Assembly: GCF_037975245.1 (NCBI RefSeq)
Contig: NC_092562.1
Location: forward strand, 22,027,054-22,091,053
DNA: 64,000 nt
Reading direction: 5' to 3'
Source of the DNA: Apostichopus japonicus
Lineage: Eukaryota; Echinodermata; Holothuroidea; Aspidochirotida; Stichopodidae
A program made the position numbers and the translations under genes. Under the pieces are notes generated by a model that was not told the origin of the DNA, searched no databases, and worked only from the letters and a program-made list of their open reading frames with translations. Positions 34,361-46,600 of the stretch are shown in pieces (within the stretch, counting starts at the first letter, position 1; each line of letters begins with the position of its first letter).

Positions 34361-36857
34361 TAAATGCAGCATAGTTGTTTAACAGTTTTTTCCGTTATTC
34401 CTATATATATATATATATATATATACCTATAACCTGTAAGATATACTACATGCATGCTGTGGAACCAATCCTCAATTTTGTGGTAGAAACTAGAAATAGG
34501 CCTACTTCTGTTTAATGTTAACATTCTCATCTTCATTTTATATGAATGTACATATTTTAATTTCAATTTCATGTTATCTCTATACATTATACATAAGAAC
34601 GAAACTGAAATGTAACCGGATCAATACAAATTTGAATATCTTCAGACCAGAATTGTTACGTTTCTCTGTGGAAGTGATAACACTATAGAGCAAGAACATG
34701 AGGCAAATGAAAGGGCGTGCTTGGAGAGAATGGCCCGAATATATGTGTCACACCACTTTGATACACCCCAGTTAGAGTCGGTGTCATAATTGGGGTGCAG
34801 AGGGGCCTTATGCTGATAAGTTATAAACTTCCCGCCTCCCCCACCTCTTCCTATCACACACACACCATCCACGTCACACCACAACATTTCCAGCAATTTT
34901 CAACCATAATATATATATATATATATATAATTATTATTATTAGTGTCCTTTGGTTTCCTGTTATCCAGAAGTGAATAACACAACAGTATAATATATATGG
35001 ACCGATCTACGCAGGCCAGTTATTTTCGATATAATGTCAATCAATAAGCAGTAGTCTTGAAAACCAATCACCACTGTGAGTGAAAACCTGTCAAACAAAA
35101 TTTTGTTATCGGTCAAAAAATTTACCTTTCAATTACGAAAGCTGATCAAAATTTATATGCCCACTTAGACTATAATCTCGTAGGAATTTAAGAAATGTAT
35201 CTAAAAATATCCCAGCTGTCTGTCTGTGTGTCTGTATGATTTCTTGATTTATATCATGCAGGGTTGATGAACGCAATTCCATTCTGGCTTTGGGTTTGCA
35301 TATATTTTATGAAACGTTGTTGACAGATAGAAAATACTCGACGTATATGTGATAAATATGTCTATAGCCACTAAACGGTATTTCTACTCTACTGCATGTA
35401 TGAAAATTGGTAAATGACATCCAACCATAACAGTGGGAATTAAGGCATACAAAACAACAACACAAACTTTGATACGTTATCTAACAAAGTAAACCAACGA
35501 TAATATCTAATGCCAAAGATAAGTATCCAGTCGATCCACTGAAACTGTTGACATTTGAGACAGATTTTGATCTCGTCTTATAAAATGTGTCGGTTAAGTT
35601 TTATAGTATTTCATCGTATAGAAAGATTTTCCGTATATTTGGACTGGCAATATTAAGTTAAGCGCACGTGCTTAACAGACGATAAAGTTTTAAAATAGAT
35701 TTTAATAGTCTGGGGATATATTAATCCATAGTTTCGTATTACAAAGAATGCAAACGTGTAACACATGCAAGTATGTTTTATAACACCCAGCCGTTTGGCC
35801 TCGTACGAACTTATGCTATACACCTATTTTTGAACTTTACAGGTGAACTTTGAGTCAAGTCAATAGTCAACATATATGTTAACTTGGTCTAATGTGTGTT
35901 CAAACAGAAGCACCCCTTCCCTGTCTTTAGTTACATACAGGTACGAAATCCCTCATAAGAATTAAGAATCTATACGAACACACGTTGAAACTCAACGCAC
36001 GCTCTTAAGCAAAGTGCTATCTTAATATATTGTACCAGTCTTAAATTGTTTCATTAATTAAAGGACATAGCCGTTGCCTCTACTTGTGTACACATATTGC
36101 TGAAAAGAAAAATATCAGTACAATATTTTTAAGGTTCCTCATCAACTTCCGAACACAATACGATTATGACTTAATTCTCTTCTCACCATTGCGGAGTTTT
36201 TAATATAGACATTGAGAGATCTAGGTGAGAAAAAAAACTGCTACTAGTATCGCGGTTAAAATACCGAAGTTTTAACTGTAGATAAAGTCAATCTAAGACG
36301 TGGACATTTTTTTCTGGACTGATATGCAGATGTCGATCAGTATAATTAAAGGAAAAGTTGGCTTGGCTTGGGCATTTGTGAAATCACTGCTAACATTTCC
36401 GATACTCATTAGAAACAGACTGAGCTGTGGAAACTAAACAAGGGGCACCCAAGATAAAGAGAATTAGTTCTACATTCATTGGTATTTTTAAGCTCTCGGC
36501 ATTTTAATCCTATAGATATCATTACAATTTCATTTAGAAGTATCGTATTTAGAAATGGCCTACTGGTTTAAAATTATGCAATGAGAATTACATGACTGAA
36601 GAAAAAAAAAACGGCATAGTTGGTGCTTGCAAAGTCTGTTACACAGACCATGACACAATTTTACAGGAAGTGTAAAGTATGCGTCAGTCTTATGTCAAAA
36701 AAATCATGTCGCATGCATAGCTTGACACACTTCGCCGGTGCACAAGAATATCCCGCAGTACTTTCTGCATCATTATTTATTCATCTGAACGTCATGAATA
36801 CAAAACATAAAATTGTTACGTGGCGTCACGGGCTCTCCTTGTGTTCTTTGACATGTT
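34361..36857. other. Intergenic DNA, no gene seen
   Basis: TA tracts at about 34402-34425 and 34907-34930. Otherwise AT-rich unique-looking sequence. Confidence 0.5.
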
Positions 36858-36865
36858 GTGTGTTC

Positions 36866-37236
36866 CAGTGGCGTAGGAAGGTACTTTTGAGTGGGGGGGG
36901 GGGGCTGAAGACTGATGGCCAGCCTGGGGGAGGGGTCTAAGGGGAGGGGACACCCTCCCCTTTGGAATTTTTTTGCATTTCCAGGTGGCCTCAGATGCAA
37001 TTTGGTGCAATATAGCACACTTCAACACCCACTCCATTTTGTAAAGAATTTTGCATTTTCACCTGGCCTTAGATGCAATTTGGTGCTTCAAATGAGATTT
37101 TTTTCTCATTTGGAAATGAAAAAGGGGTTTTCTGACTTGCGGAGCGGGGGGGGGGGCGGAACGATACTTCCGCCCCCCATATTTTTAACTGGGGAGGCTG
37201 GCGTCCCCCAGCCCCCCCCCGGTTCCTACGCCCTTG
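36866..37236. mobile_element. hAT-type non-autonomous element, second copy
   Basis: Ends CAGTGGCGTAGGAA and TTCCTACGCCCTTG, with identical 8-bp flanks GTGTGTTC (36858-36865 and 37237-37244). It shares internal motifs with the 23-kb element (GGGGGAGGGGTCTAAGGGGA, the CCCTCCCCTTTGG block, CTTAGATGCAAT) and has an internal ~80-bp repeat of the GATGCAATTTGGTGC segment (36988 and 37070). It lies about 400 bases before the SLC5-B start codon. Confidence 0.85.
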
Positions 37237-37646
37237 GTGTGTTCTCAATCAAAACCAATTTCTCTCTGATTTAAAAAAATAAAAGCAAAAACCGCAAACA
37301 CCGCTGCAAGATGGAAGTCTAATGATTCTATGGAAGTGTAACTTGTTGTGGGGTCCCTGGATCCGTTGCAGAAACCAGTTGGATAGCCGTATTTCGGCAT
37401 TACGCCCTCGTTTTCATTGTATACTTTTGTGTGTCACGTTTGATCTATGGGTACGGTAACACAATCTGCTTATTGCGCATATTGCATAATCACTCAGACA
37501 ATACACAAACAACGTGTGCTAGCTGGCAGGATACTAAATAAACGGAAAAACCGTGAAACAGAATGGCCTCATTATAACAACCGTGGTTCAAATGGACACA
37601 GATATTATCTCGATTGGTTTACTTGTCGCTTCAATATAATTTCGAA

Positions 37647-40600
37647 ATGACTTCTCTTTCTGTTGTTGATTATTTGGTGCTAACTGGAATGCTCGTAGTG
37701 TGTGCTGCCATTGGAATATACCATGCATTTCGCGGAACTAGTACACATAGTGGAAGAGAATATTTTCTTGGTAGTCGAGGAATATCTCCATTCCCCGTCG
37801 CTGTGTCCCTTGTGGTGAGCGTTATGTCTGCAGTGACGTACATTGGAACCCCAGCAGACGTTTACATTCATGGCCCGAAATTTGGACTCATGTGTCTGAA
37901 CAAAGTGATTGTTGCATTCGTTGTTACAACAGTAATGTTACCAGTTTTCTACCGTCTTGAAGTCACTAGTGTTTATGAGTACCTTGATCGTAGATTTAAC
38001 AAAGTTGTTCGGTACGGTGTTGTCTCCCTCGAAATGTTTTTCTCTACGATGTACCTTGGAATCGTTGTCTATGCACCAGCCTTGGCACTCAGTACCGTCA
38101 CTGATTTAAATTTAACCCTTTCAGTGCTTTCCATTGGTATTGTCTGTACCTTCTACACAACCGTGGGTGGGATCAAAGCTGTGATATGGACTGATGTGTT
38201 TCAGGTGAGGTTTCCACTTCATTTTGAAAGAGTATGAGTTTGACTAGTTTAAGGGGAGGGTAAGAATGGGAGGGGTAGTGTGATGAAGTGAGGGCTCGAG
38301 GTATGGGTAAAGGAGGTGGATATGGGATAACCAGGAGGCAGGAATAAAGAGAAGGAGGGGAATGGGGCGGAATTTGTAACAAATCGATTAATTAATTATT
38401 TCCTCTTTTAGTTTCATTTTTAGCTCTTGTAAAAACAGTAATGGAGCACTGTATACAATGGACTAACTGGTCATTTATATGTTAGTTTAGTACCTCTTTT
38501 CTTGGCATTCAGAAATAAAAGAAAGAAAATGCATTGTCTACAGTCAGTACCTTGTACAGGATGCCAATACTGATGAGTAAAAAATCAAGTCCCATATTGG
38601 GCCACCTGCATTCTTCCTTTTATCATTTTAAGTGTAATTTAGGTACAGTATGCAAATTTGAACCACACCTCATCAGCTACACTTTCTCCCAGTTCAAGCC
38701 TTTGCAGGTAATTTTCCCTAAGTATATACTACAGTACTGTACAGTATGTGTGTCAACACAGAGATGGTGTCATTTTTCATACACTGCAGTCAGTACAGTA
38801 GTATGGTACAGAACAGTACTCCTTCATCACATTTCAGTGTGATGAAAAATAAGTTGCCATAATAGATGCAATAGATGACGCAACCCATGTTATGGTACTG
38901 TAACATGAATGCATTATTCAGTGCACACTATTATACATACCGTACAGTACATGGAAATGTTTTTGCCATGCTGTGACTTTGCAGAGTCTGTATCCGGCGA
39001 ACTCTTTTTAAGGATATTTTCTGGTTGTCCATCGGACAACCTGGCCTTCATCCATTTTGATTGGCTGAATAATTTGGAATAAGTTTGGCAAGATACGTAG
39101 CAATTACCAGTACGGTATGTCACTACTGTAAATGATTAAAGTACAAACATGAAATTTAAACTGTAATGTGGCAGTTGTTATTTTGTTCCAGGGCACTGCC
39201 TCCATTGTAATGTCATTGCCTTCATTTTGCTTTAGTGGTAATGTATTGTAATATTGTGACGAGCCCGGATCCTCCGATAGGGTTACTATATCGGGACTAG
39301 CGATAGAAAGGTACTGGGTTATCTTGATGCCGTATTTATGCTTCTTTAGGAGATGTCTCGAACAGGAGAAAAAAATGAGTTCACAGAAAAACAATTTGAC
39401 AAGATAGGATTTGATTATTGATTCGGTATAATTTCTTCTCTGTCGATTCTCTTACAAATGAAATTTCAATGATTTGACTCCGTCAATTACGCAATTAGAA
39501 GGAGTGATGAAATGGTGACGAAGCAATGACGAAGCGACGAACTGATGACGGAGTGCTGAACGTGCGGGAACATGCCGCCTTTTATACCTTACTTCTATAA
39601 AAATCCCACACAATTTTGCGCACAATCAGAAGGCAGCCAATAACCTGCTCATCCTGTATGAACTTAACGATATAAAAATAAGTGCGCTGGCACTGATCTG
39701 CCCTGATTGGTTGGGAGTTTGGAAGTCCCTCCCTTTTCTATGGAAACTTCCATACAATGTTCCACAGACATAATGGAATCTATTTTGGGAAAAGGCCCTG
39801 TACCAAGATTCAATAAGATAGTTAAAACTTCTCGTGGGAAAACTGAATCCATGACCTAGATAAATATATAAGGGGCCTGTAAGGTGTCTCGATGGAGTGT
39901 TTCGGTAACATCAAAGAGGCAGTATCACTATTTCATAACAGTATGCAGTAAAAGCTCAAAATGACTCAACACCAAAATGTTGAAATCGATAAAATTATAC
40001 CCCACCCCACCAATATATTCCTCAACTAGAATCCATTCCAAAGCCTTACAAAAATTGGGGTTCCTTTTTTTTTAATTCCTTGCAGGAGGCAATAGGAATC
40101 TCTTCAATGGTGATGGCAGGTATATGTACTGTACAGTACGTATGTATGTATGTGACACTTACTTGTAAACACATGTGGTAACTCAAAAAGTTTAGTCCTG
40201 TGAAGGGGCACAGTAGGTCTTCAAAGAAACATACAGCTGGCATCCAGGTAATGATATCTGCCTCAGAGTTGATACTCTTGCGTTAAACATTGCTCAAACA
40301 GTTTTCCCTTTGAGCTTCAAGGGGTCAACAGGTTGTCTCAAGTGGGCACAAACCAGCTCAAGGGATCAAAAGGTTATCTCAAATGATGGAAAACTTGACC
40401 AATTTCTCAAAAATATTTCACAATGTAGGCCTATAAACAATGTCATGAACCCTGCTGCCCCACCCCTTCAACAATTTATTAAAGGGATTGCTATCTCAAA
40501 ATTGGTAAATGTGTCTACATTTCACATAGAAAGACTGTTCTTTCTGGAATGATATTGAAACACATTGGTTTAAAATTCTGTACTGTAAAATCCTTACCAG

Positions 40601-43600
40601 TAAATGATATGTTCGATGCCCACAAGGGATTACTACAAATCCTTAAGTACTGGTTCTCATTAGTTTTTGGACAAATTTAACTAAATTGCTCTACATTAAT
40701 TGGATAGAACTTTACAGTATATATTTTTAATTTTGAGGAAATTGTATACAGTAGCAAGGACTGGTTAACATTTACAGCTGCCAACAAATGTTCTTATATA
40801 CTGTATGACATGTACAGTACTAAATCTGGCTGATTTAAAAGGTAATTTTAAATAGTCTATCTTCCATAAAGCTCAATGGCTAATCCAGAGTTTCTCAGAA
40901 GAGAAGGTTTTGGGGGAAAAGTATCGGTAGAAGTATCTGTACGCAAATTAACGAAGTAATTGTCCATTCGAGAAAGCAAATATATTGCTAAAAACTTAAG
41001 CAGGGACTGCTTGTGCAAGTATCTTCCTGATTGTGTTCCTTCAGGACTTTCACCAAATTATTTTTTCAGCTGACGTTTGGAGCCAATAAAATTCAGGGTG
41101 GGGAGGGGGTGGCCCCCTACCTCCCCTGAGGCTAAAGAGAGATCTAGACCCTGCAAAAGCTTAAACCACATTTTTTGTGCTTTTTCCAGTGTCATGCTGT
41201 CGCTTGCACAGACTTTGTTAAAAAAACATTGTATCCTGGTTTCCTTACTGTAGTGGTGAAAATGGCAGACCAGTACGGTACAGTTTCGTTCATAAAATCA
41301 GGGTGGCAGCTACCTGATGAAATGGCCTTCATATAAGAAATAATGGTACAGGTATCTGAAACTGCTTGCCAAAACGGATATTTATATTTTCGAAAGTTGC
41401 TGGTTCCTGTTCTGTCCTGGAGAAAATTTCTTGAGGCTTTGGATGATCCAAGATCAAGAAGGATTCAGAGAGAGCTTTATTTGTATCATATGCTGGTTTG
41501 TTTGTTTCTCGTGTTGACATCAAGTCCACCCAACTGGGCAGGGCATATATGGGTGATACCATTTTATGCTAGGTTAAAGATACTACATTCCTCCCCCTTA
41601 GATAATGACCTATCAGAAATTGAACTTGAACAAATAATAATTAGATCGCTAATTGTGAAAGATGTACTTTAATCAATATGATTAATAATGATGGATGTCA
41701 AAAAGAAATAATTAAAACTAATGAGAATACTACAGACTTACTTTTATTTATTGACGTAATCCTTTGACCAAATAGGCGGCTTTGAAGTACGCCCATATCA
41801 GGTCTTGTAAGGGTTATGTCCCGAGTCCCTGGGGTTGTTGTCAGGACTGGCTGATTGGGATCCTGCATCCCATTGAGGGGACCATCCCTGTCCTTAAGGG
41901 TATCCTGGTCAGCCTGTCTTATTTCAGGTCACTGTTCCTGTGGGGTTTGGTTAGTCCCACAAGGAGATGGGTTCACTATGTCAGTAACCAGACTACCAGA
42001 GTGGGAATTTCAGGAGCTTGTGTACAGTAATTGGAAGGTTTTAACTCTCGCATTCAGAAACATTCGGTTTGTGGGAGTCATCTGGTATTAGGTGCTCAGC
42101 ATGAACAAATCTGCGATTATTGCCCGGTACCCTCACCAGATAAGTGTTGGGCCCCTTGATCTGAACAATGGTCCCTGGGATCCATCTTTCCTTCCCTCCC
42201 CGCATGTTTTTCACCCGGACTGGTTGATACAAATCAAAAACCCTCATCCTTGGGGCAACTCTGTCACGTTGCATTTGGTTTTAACCTGAAGCCTTTCGAC
42301 CTTAGATTTAAGGCTGGGCTTAACAAGAGAGAGTCTTGTTCTGGAGGCTCGCTTCAGGAAAAGTTCAGCTCAGGGGTTTTGCCCGTTGTGGAATGGGGAA
42401 TATTACGGTAACGAAACAGTACATTAGCAACCTTATGTTGTAGAAACATATTTTGGTCACATTTACTAAACACTCTTTTAAAGGTCTGGACATGTTTTTC
42501 AGCTAGCCCATTACTAGCTGGATTGTAGGGAGGACACAAGGTGTGGTCAATTTGGTTTTCCTTCAAAAATGTCTTAAATTCTGAAGAGATAAACTGTGGC
42601 CCATTGTCTGATACCACCTGTTTTGGAAGACCAAACCTTGCCAGTAACGACCTCATAACTGTAATAGTTGCAGTAGCAGTGGTAACCCTCATACAGTAGG
42701 AATCACCTCTAGCCACGTGGAGTGACTATCCACTACTAGCAAAATTGCTGACCACTGATTTCGGCGAAATCAAGGTGTAACCATTGCCAAGGCTCAGTTG
42801 CCCAGGGCCAGAGCAACAATGGAACCAATGGAGGTTTATTCTGAGTGCTGATGCACTCCAAACACATACATACTGTACTGTATCTTCTATACAGTATTTT
42901 CGTCTAGGCCTGGCCACCAAACATAAGAGCGAGCAAGAGCCTTCATGCGGCGTGACATTCCAGGATGGCACTCATGAAGCTTTATAAGCATATGTTGCTG
43001 AAGTTTGGTCGGAATTATAACTCTGCGACCCCAGGCCAAGCAACCATCTTCCAAACTCAGCTCATGTCTGTGCCTAAAATAAGGCTTATACAGTAGTCAG
43101 TTGGGTTAAAAACAAACAAGGGGGTAGTTGGGGTAAAAAAAAACAACCCCTTTTTATAGAAGGGGAATATTTTGCCAAAGTTCCAATTTATTTTGGGTGA
43201 TAGTCCTACATGTCTAGTTTATTATTAAATAATTTCTGGAACTCTATGTCACTTCGCTGCCAATCACCGCGTCATCGAATCAAGCGAATGCTAAACTAGC
43301 AAAATGTGAAGTTTGTACCACATATCCGAAACTTTTTCCTGCATACCCAGCTTATATGATGTGGAGATTATTCCAGCAGTTACAGCATAGCAGTTAGTGA
43401 TATTACGCTCCCCCATGGTAGAATTACTCCAACTTCATGGGGGGGCCTTGTTTTTTTTTACCCCCAAAAAATGATGCGAATGGGGTAAAAAAAAACAAGT
43501 CCTTTCCGGCTCCAATGTACTCCCTATTTTGCCCGAATGGATAAATTTTTTCATAATGTTGATTTTAGAGGTAAGGCAAATAGTTTTCATATCTGTCATG

Positions 43601-46600
43601 TGTCAAAAATGTTAAATAATTGGGCAGAAGTAACTGAAATTGGCTCAACTCTAATGTTTCTACTATATTACACCACATTTGTGTAGCATCATATACACAC
43701 TGTACAGTATGAATATGGCTGAGCATGACATACTGTATGACACGAGCCATACATAATTTCGAATTAATTTCACAATTTTTTTCCTTTTTCATGTTAAGGT
43801 AGTAGCTCATACTTAGGTGTAATTATATGCATACATTATTTTAAGATACATTCATAAAGAAAATAGCTGTTTTCTAGCATTGTTTTTTTGTACCCCGGCA
43901 TTGTTTTTTTATCCCGAATTAAGCAAATTTTGGGGGTAAAAAAAAACAACATTTTTCGCAAAAAACGACACTTTCCATTTACAAATAAGTTTCTTTTTTT
44001 AGATTCTCTTTAAGAGAATCCCACTCCACACACTTGAACATTGGAACCGAAACAATACCTCTTACTCATCAATTTTTAGAGCAAACTTTAGGTAAATTGT
44101 TTGTTTTTACCCCACTTGACTATAATGGATTCATTATCACAATAGCTTGGCCAGCGAGCCAAAGTATAATCATACACTTTTGTTAAAATTTCATCCTTGC
44201 TAGTGCACATTGCTATTGCAGTCACAGTGAAGCTAGGCAATGCGTCTACTGTACCAACGAAGTATTATAAACTGACTCCGAGTTGGCATCCACCACCCCC
44301 TGGTAAAGGTAATCAGATACCGTTGAGCGTGAAGCTCCTGTATCAACCTCCATTATTATATCCTCACCCCCAACGTTAATGAATACCTTGTATGGTTTAA
44401 TTCTACCTACATAGTGTAATTGATACTCCCAGCTACGTTGTACAGTCCATACTGTACATCGGCAGTCACAGAACTAGTCCCAGCATTGTCAGCACCACTT
44501 AAATTTGTACTATCGTTCATAATCATAGAACTGTCATTGCTTACGTTAGAGTCCAAAACTTTGTGTTTAACTGGCGTCCGTCACGGTTTCAACATTGAGA
44601 ATCTCCCTGTTGAGATGAACGGCAAACTCGTCCACGCTTTTTGAAGTTAAACACGTTGCGTCTTTACACTTGTCTCTGTTGTGATCAGCTTCACTGCACC
44701 TGGTACACAGGCCTCGCGTGTTACTGTTGAATTTACTGGTACTTGATGACCCCTGAACTTGCTGTCTACGGTTCTGCTGCAGGTTGTCATGGTGATAATC
44801 AATCCATATTGCCTCCATTCGATCTGTCGTTATCAGAGCTCCCCATGTAACTCTTGTTTGCCTGCCCGGTGAGTTCGTCAGCGTTGCATTTCGATCTGGC
44901 TCCTCAAATGTGCTTAAATGTGCTTAAAAGTTGACGTTGTACCCGAATCATACTATGGTTTAGTCTGGAAACCAGTTTGTCCCTCAGCGCCTCGTTTAGG
45001 AAGCTTCCAAAAGTGAATGTTGATGCCAGCTTTTTTAGTTTTACTATGTAGTTAGATACGGTATCATTATTTTTCCTGATACATGACAGTATGGCCTAAA
45101 ATTGATGTCTCTCGACTATGATAATGGGTTCAGGGCGATAATGCGTCTTCAGTAATTGAGATACAGTAGCTCATCATAGCTTTTCTGATATGGCTTTTCT
45201 GGGTTACAGAGATTTTTCAAAAGCTTGGTCCAATAATAGCCAGAAATAAATTTGTCTTCTTACTAGTGTCAATTCCGTTTGCGACCATGTACGCATCCAT
45301 ACGGTCCAAGTAGTCGGTAATTAATGTCCTCAACAGACTCGGAAAATGGCTCCATGTTCCCAAACACAGCCATGACGAATGAATGTTACTTTACGAGTTC
45401 GACTTAAAACCTTGTCGCCAGTGTTATGTCCTGGAGAACCTTTCTTTAGGCTTCGGATGATCCAAGATCAAGAAGGATTCAGAGAGAGCTTTATTTGTAT
45501 CATATGCTGGTTTATTTGTGTCTCGTGATGACATCGAGTCCACCCAACTGGGCGGGGCATATATGGGTGATACCATTTTATGCTCTAGAGGTTAAAGATA
45601 CTACAGTTCCCAACTGAATTTTCATTTCTCTGATATAATTGATATACTGTGCAGTGTTATATGCAGGTTGTGGTGCGATGGCCCTTCAATCACGTTGTGT
45701 TGGTGATGTGATCTTGATCATGAGAAAGAGTGTTGTGTTGTGAGTGAGTGCATACAGTAGACTTGCCAAGTATTTTCAGCCTTGTACAGTTTACAGTATA
45801 ACCCTCTAATCCTGTAATCCGTAAGCTCTTGCAGGTTTCTCCCACATTTGTGGTCGCTTAAGACTCATAAAAATAACTGCTGATTATTAATATTGGCTTG
45901 CAGTAGTTAGCAAAATCTCATACTGCATACGTTGAGCAGTTTGCCAGTATTACCAACAGTGAGACAAAATAATTTCTAATTAATGTTTTTTTTACCCCCA
46001 AAAAATGATGCGAATGGGGTAAAAAAAAAACAAGTAATTTCCGGCTCCAATGTACTCCCTATTTTGCCCGAATGGATAAATTTTTCCATAGTGTTGATTT
46101 TAGAGGTTAGGCAAATAGTTTTCATGTCTGTCATGTGTCAAAAATGTTAAATAATTGGGCAGAAGTAACTGAAATTGGCTCAACTCTAATGTTTCTACTA
46201 TATTACACCACATTTGTGTAGCATCATATACACACTGTACAGTATGAATATGGCTGAGCATGACATATGACACGAGCCATCCATAATTACGAATTAAGAC
46301 AATTTTACATTTTTTTCCCTTTTTCATGTAAAGGTACAGTAGTAGCTCATACTTAGATGTAATTATATGTAAACATGATTTTAAGATACATTCATGAAGA
46401 AAATAAGCTGTTTTCTAGCATTGTTTTTTTTTACCCGGCATTGTTTTTTTTTACCCGGCATTGTTTTTTTTTACCCGGCATTGTTTTTTTTTACCCCGAA
46501 TTAAGCAAATTATGGGGGTAAAAAAAAACAAAACTTTTCGCAAAAAACGACACTTTCCATTTACAAAAAAGTTATTTTTGTTAGATTCTCTGTAAGAGAA

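Larger units (their letters stand above)
41413..45605 (-). mobile_element. Ty3/gypsy-type LTR retrotransposon, internally deleted
   Basis: Two related LTRs bound the element, with the flank GTTC on both outer sides (a 4-bp duplication). On the minus strand the order is LTR, primer-binding-like TGGCGACAAGG about 10 bases inside, gag with a CCHC knuckle, a protease trace, integrase, a purine tract AAGGGGGAGGAA directly before the 3' LTR (41588-41600), then LTR. Reverse transcriptase and RNase H are missing: only about 150 bases separate the protease and pre-integrase segments. A 1-kb poly-A/T-rich element sits inside the integrase region. The element is non-autonomous and lies antisense in the SLC5-B intron. 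Confidence 0.85.

Noticed and set aside
42784-42987. Plus-strand frames over the integrase
   Set aside because: Shadows of the minus-strand gypsy-type element.
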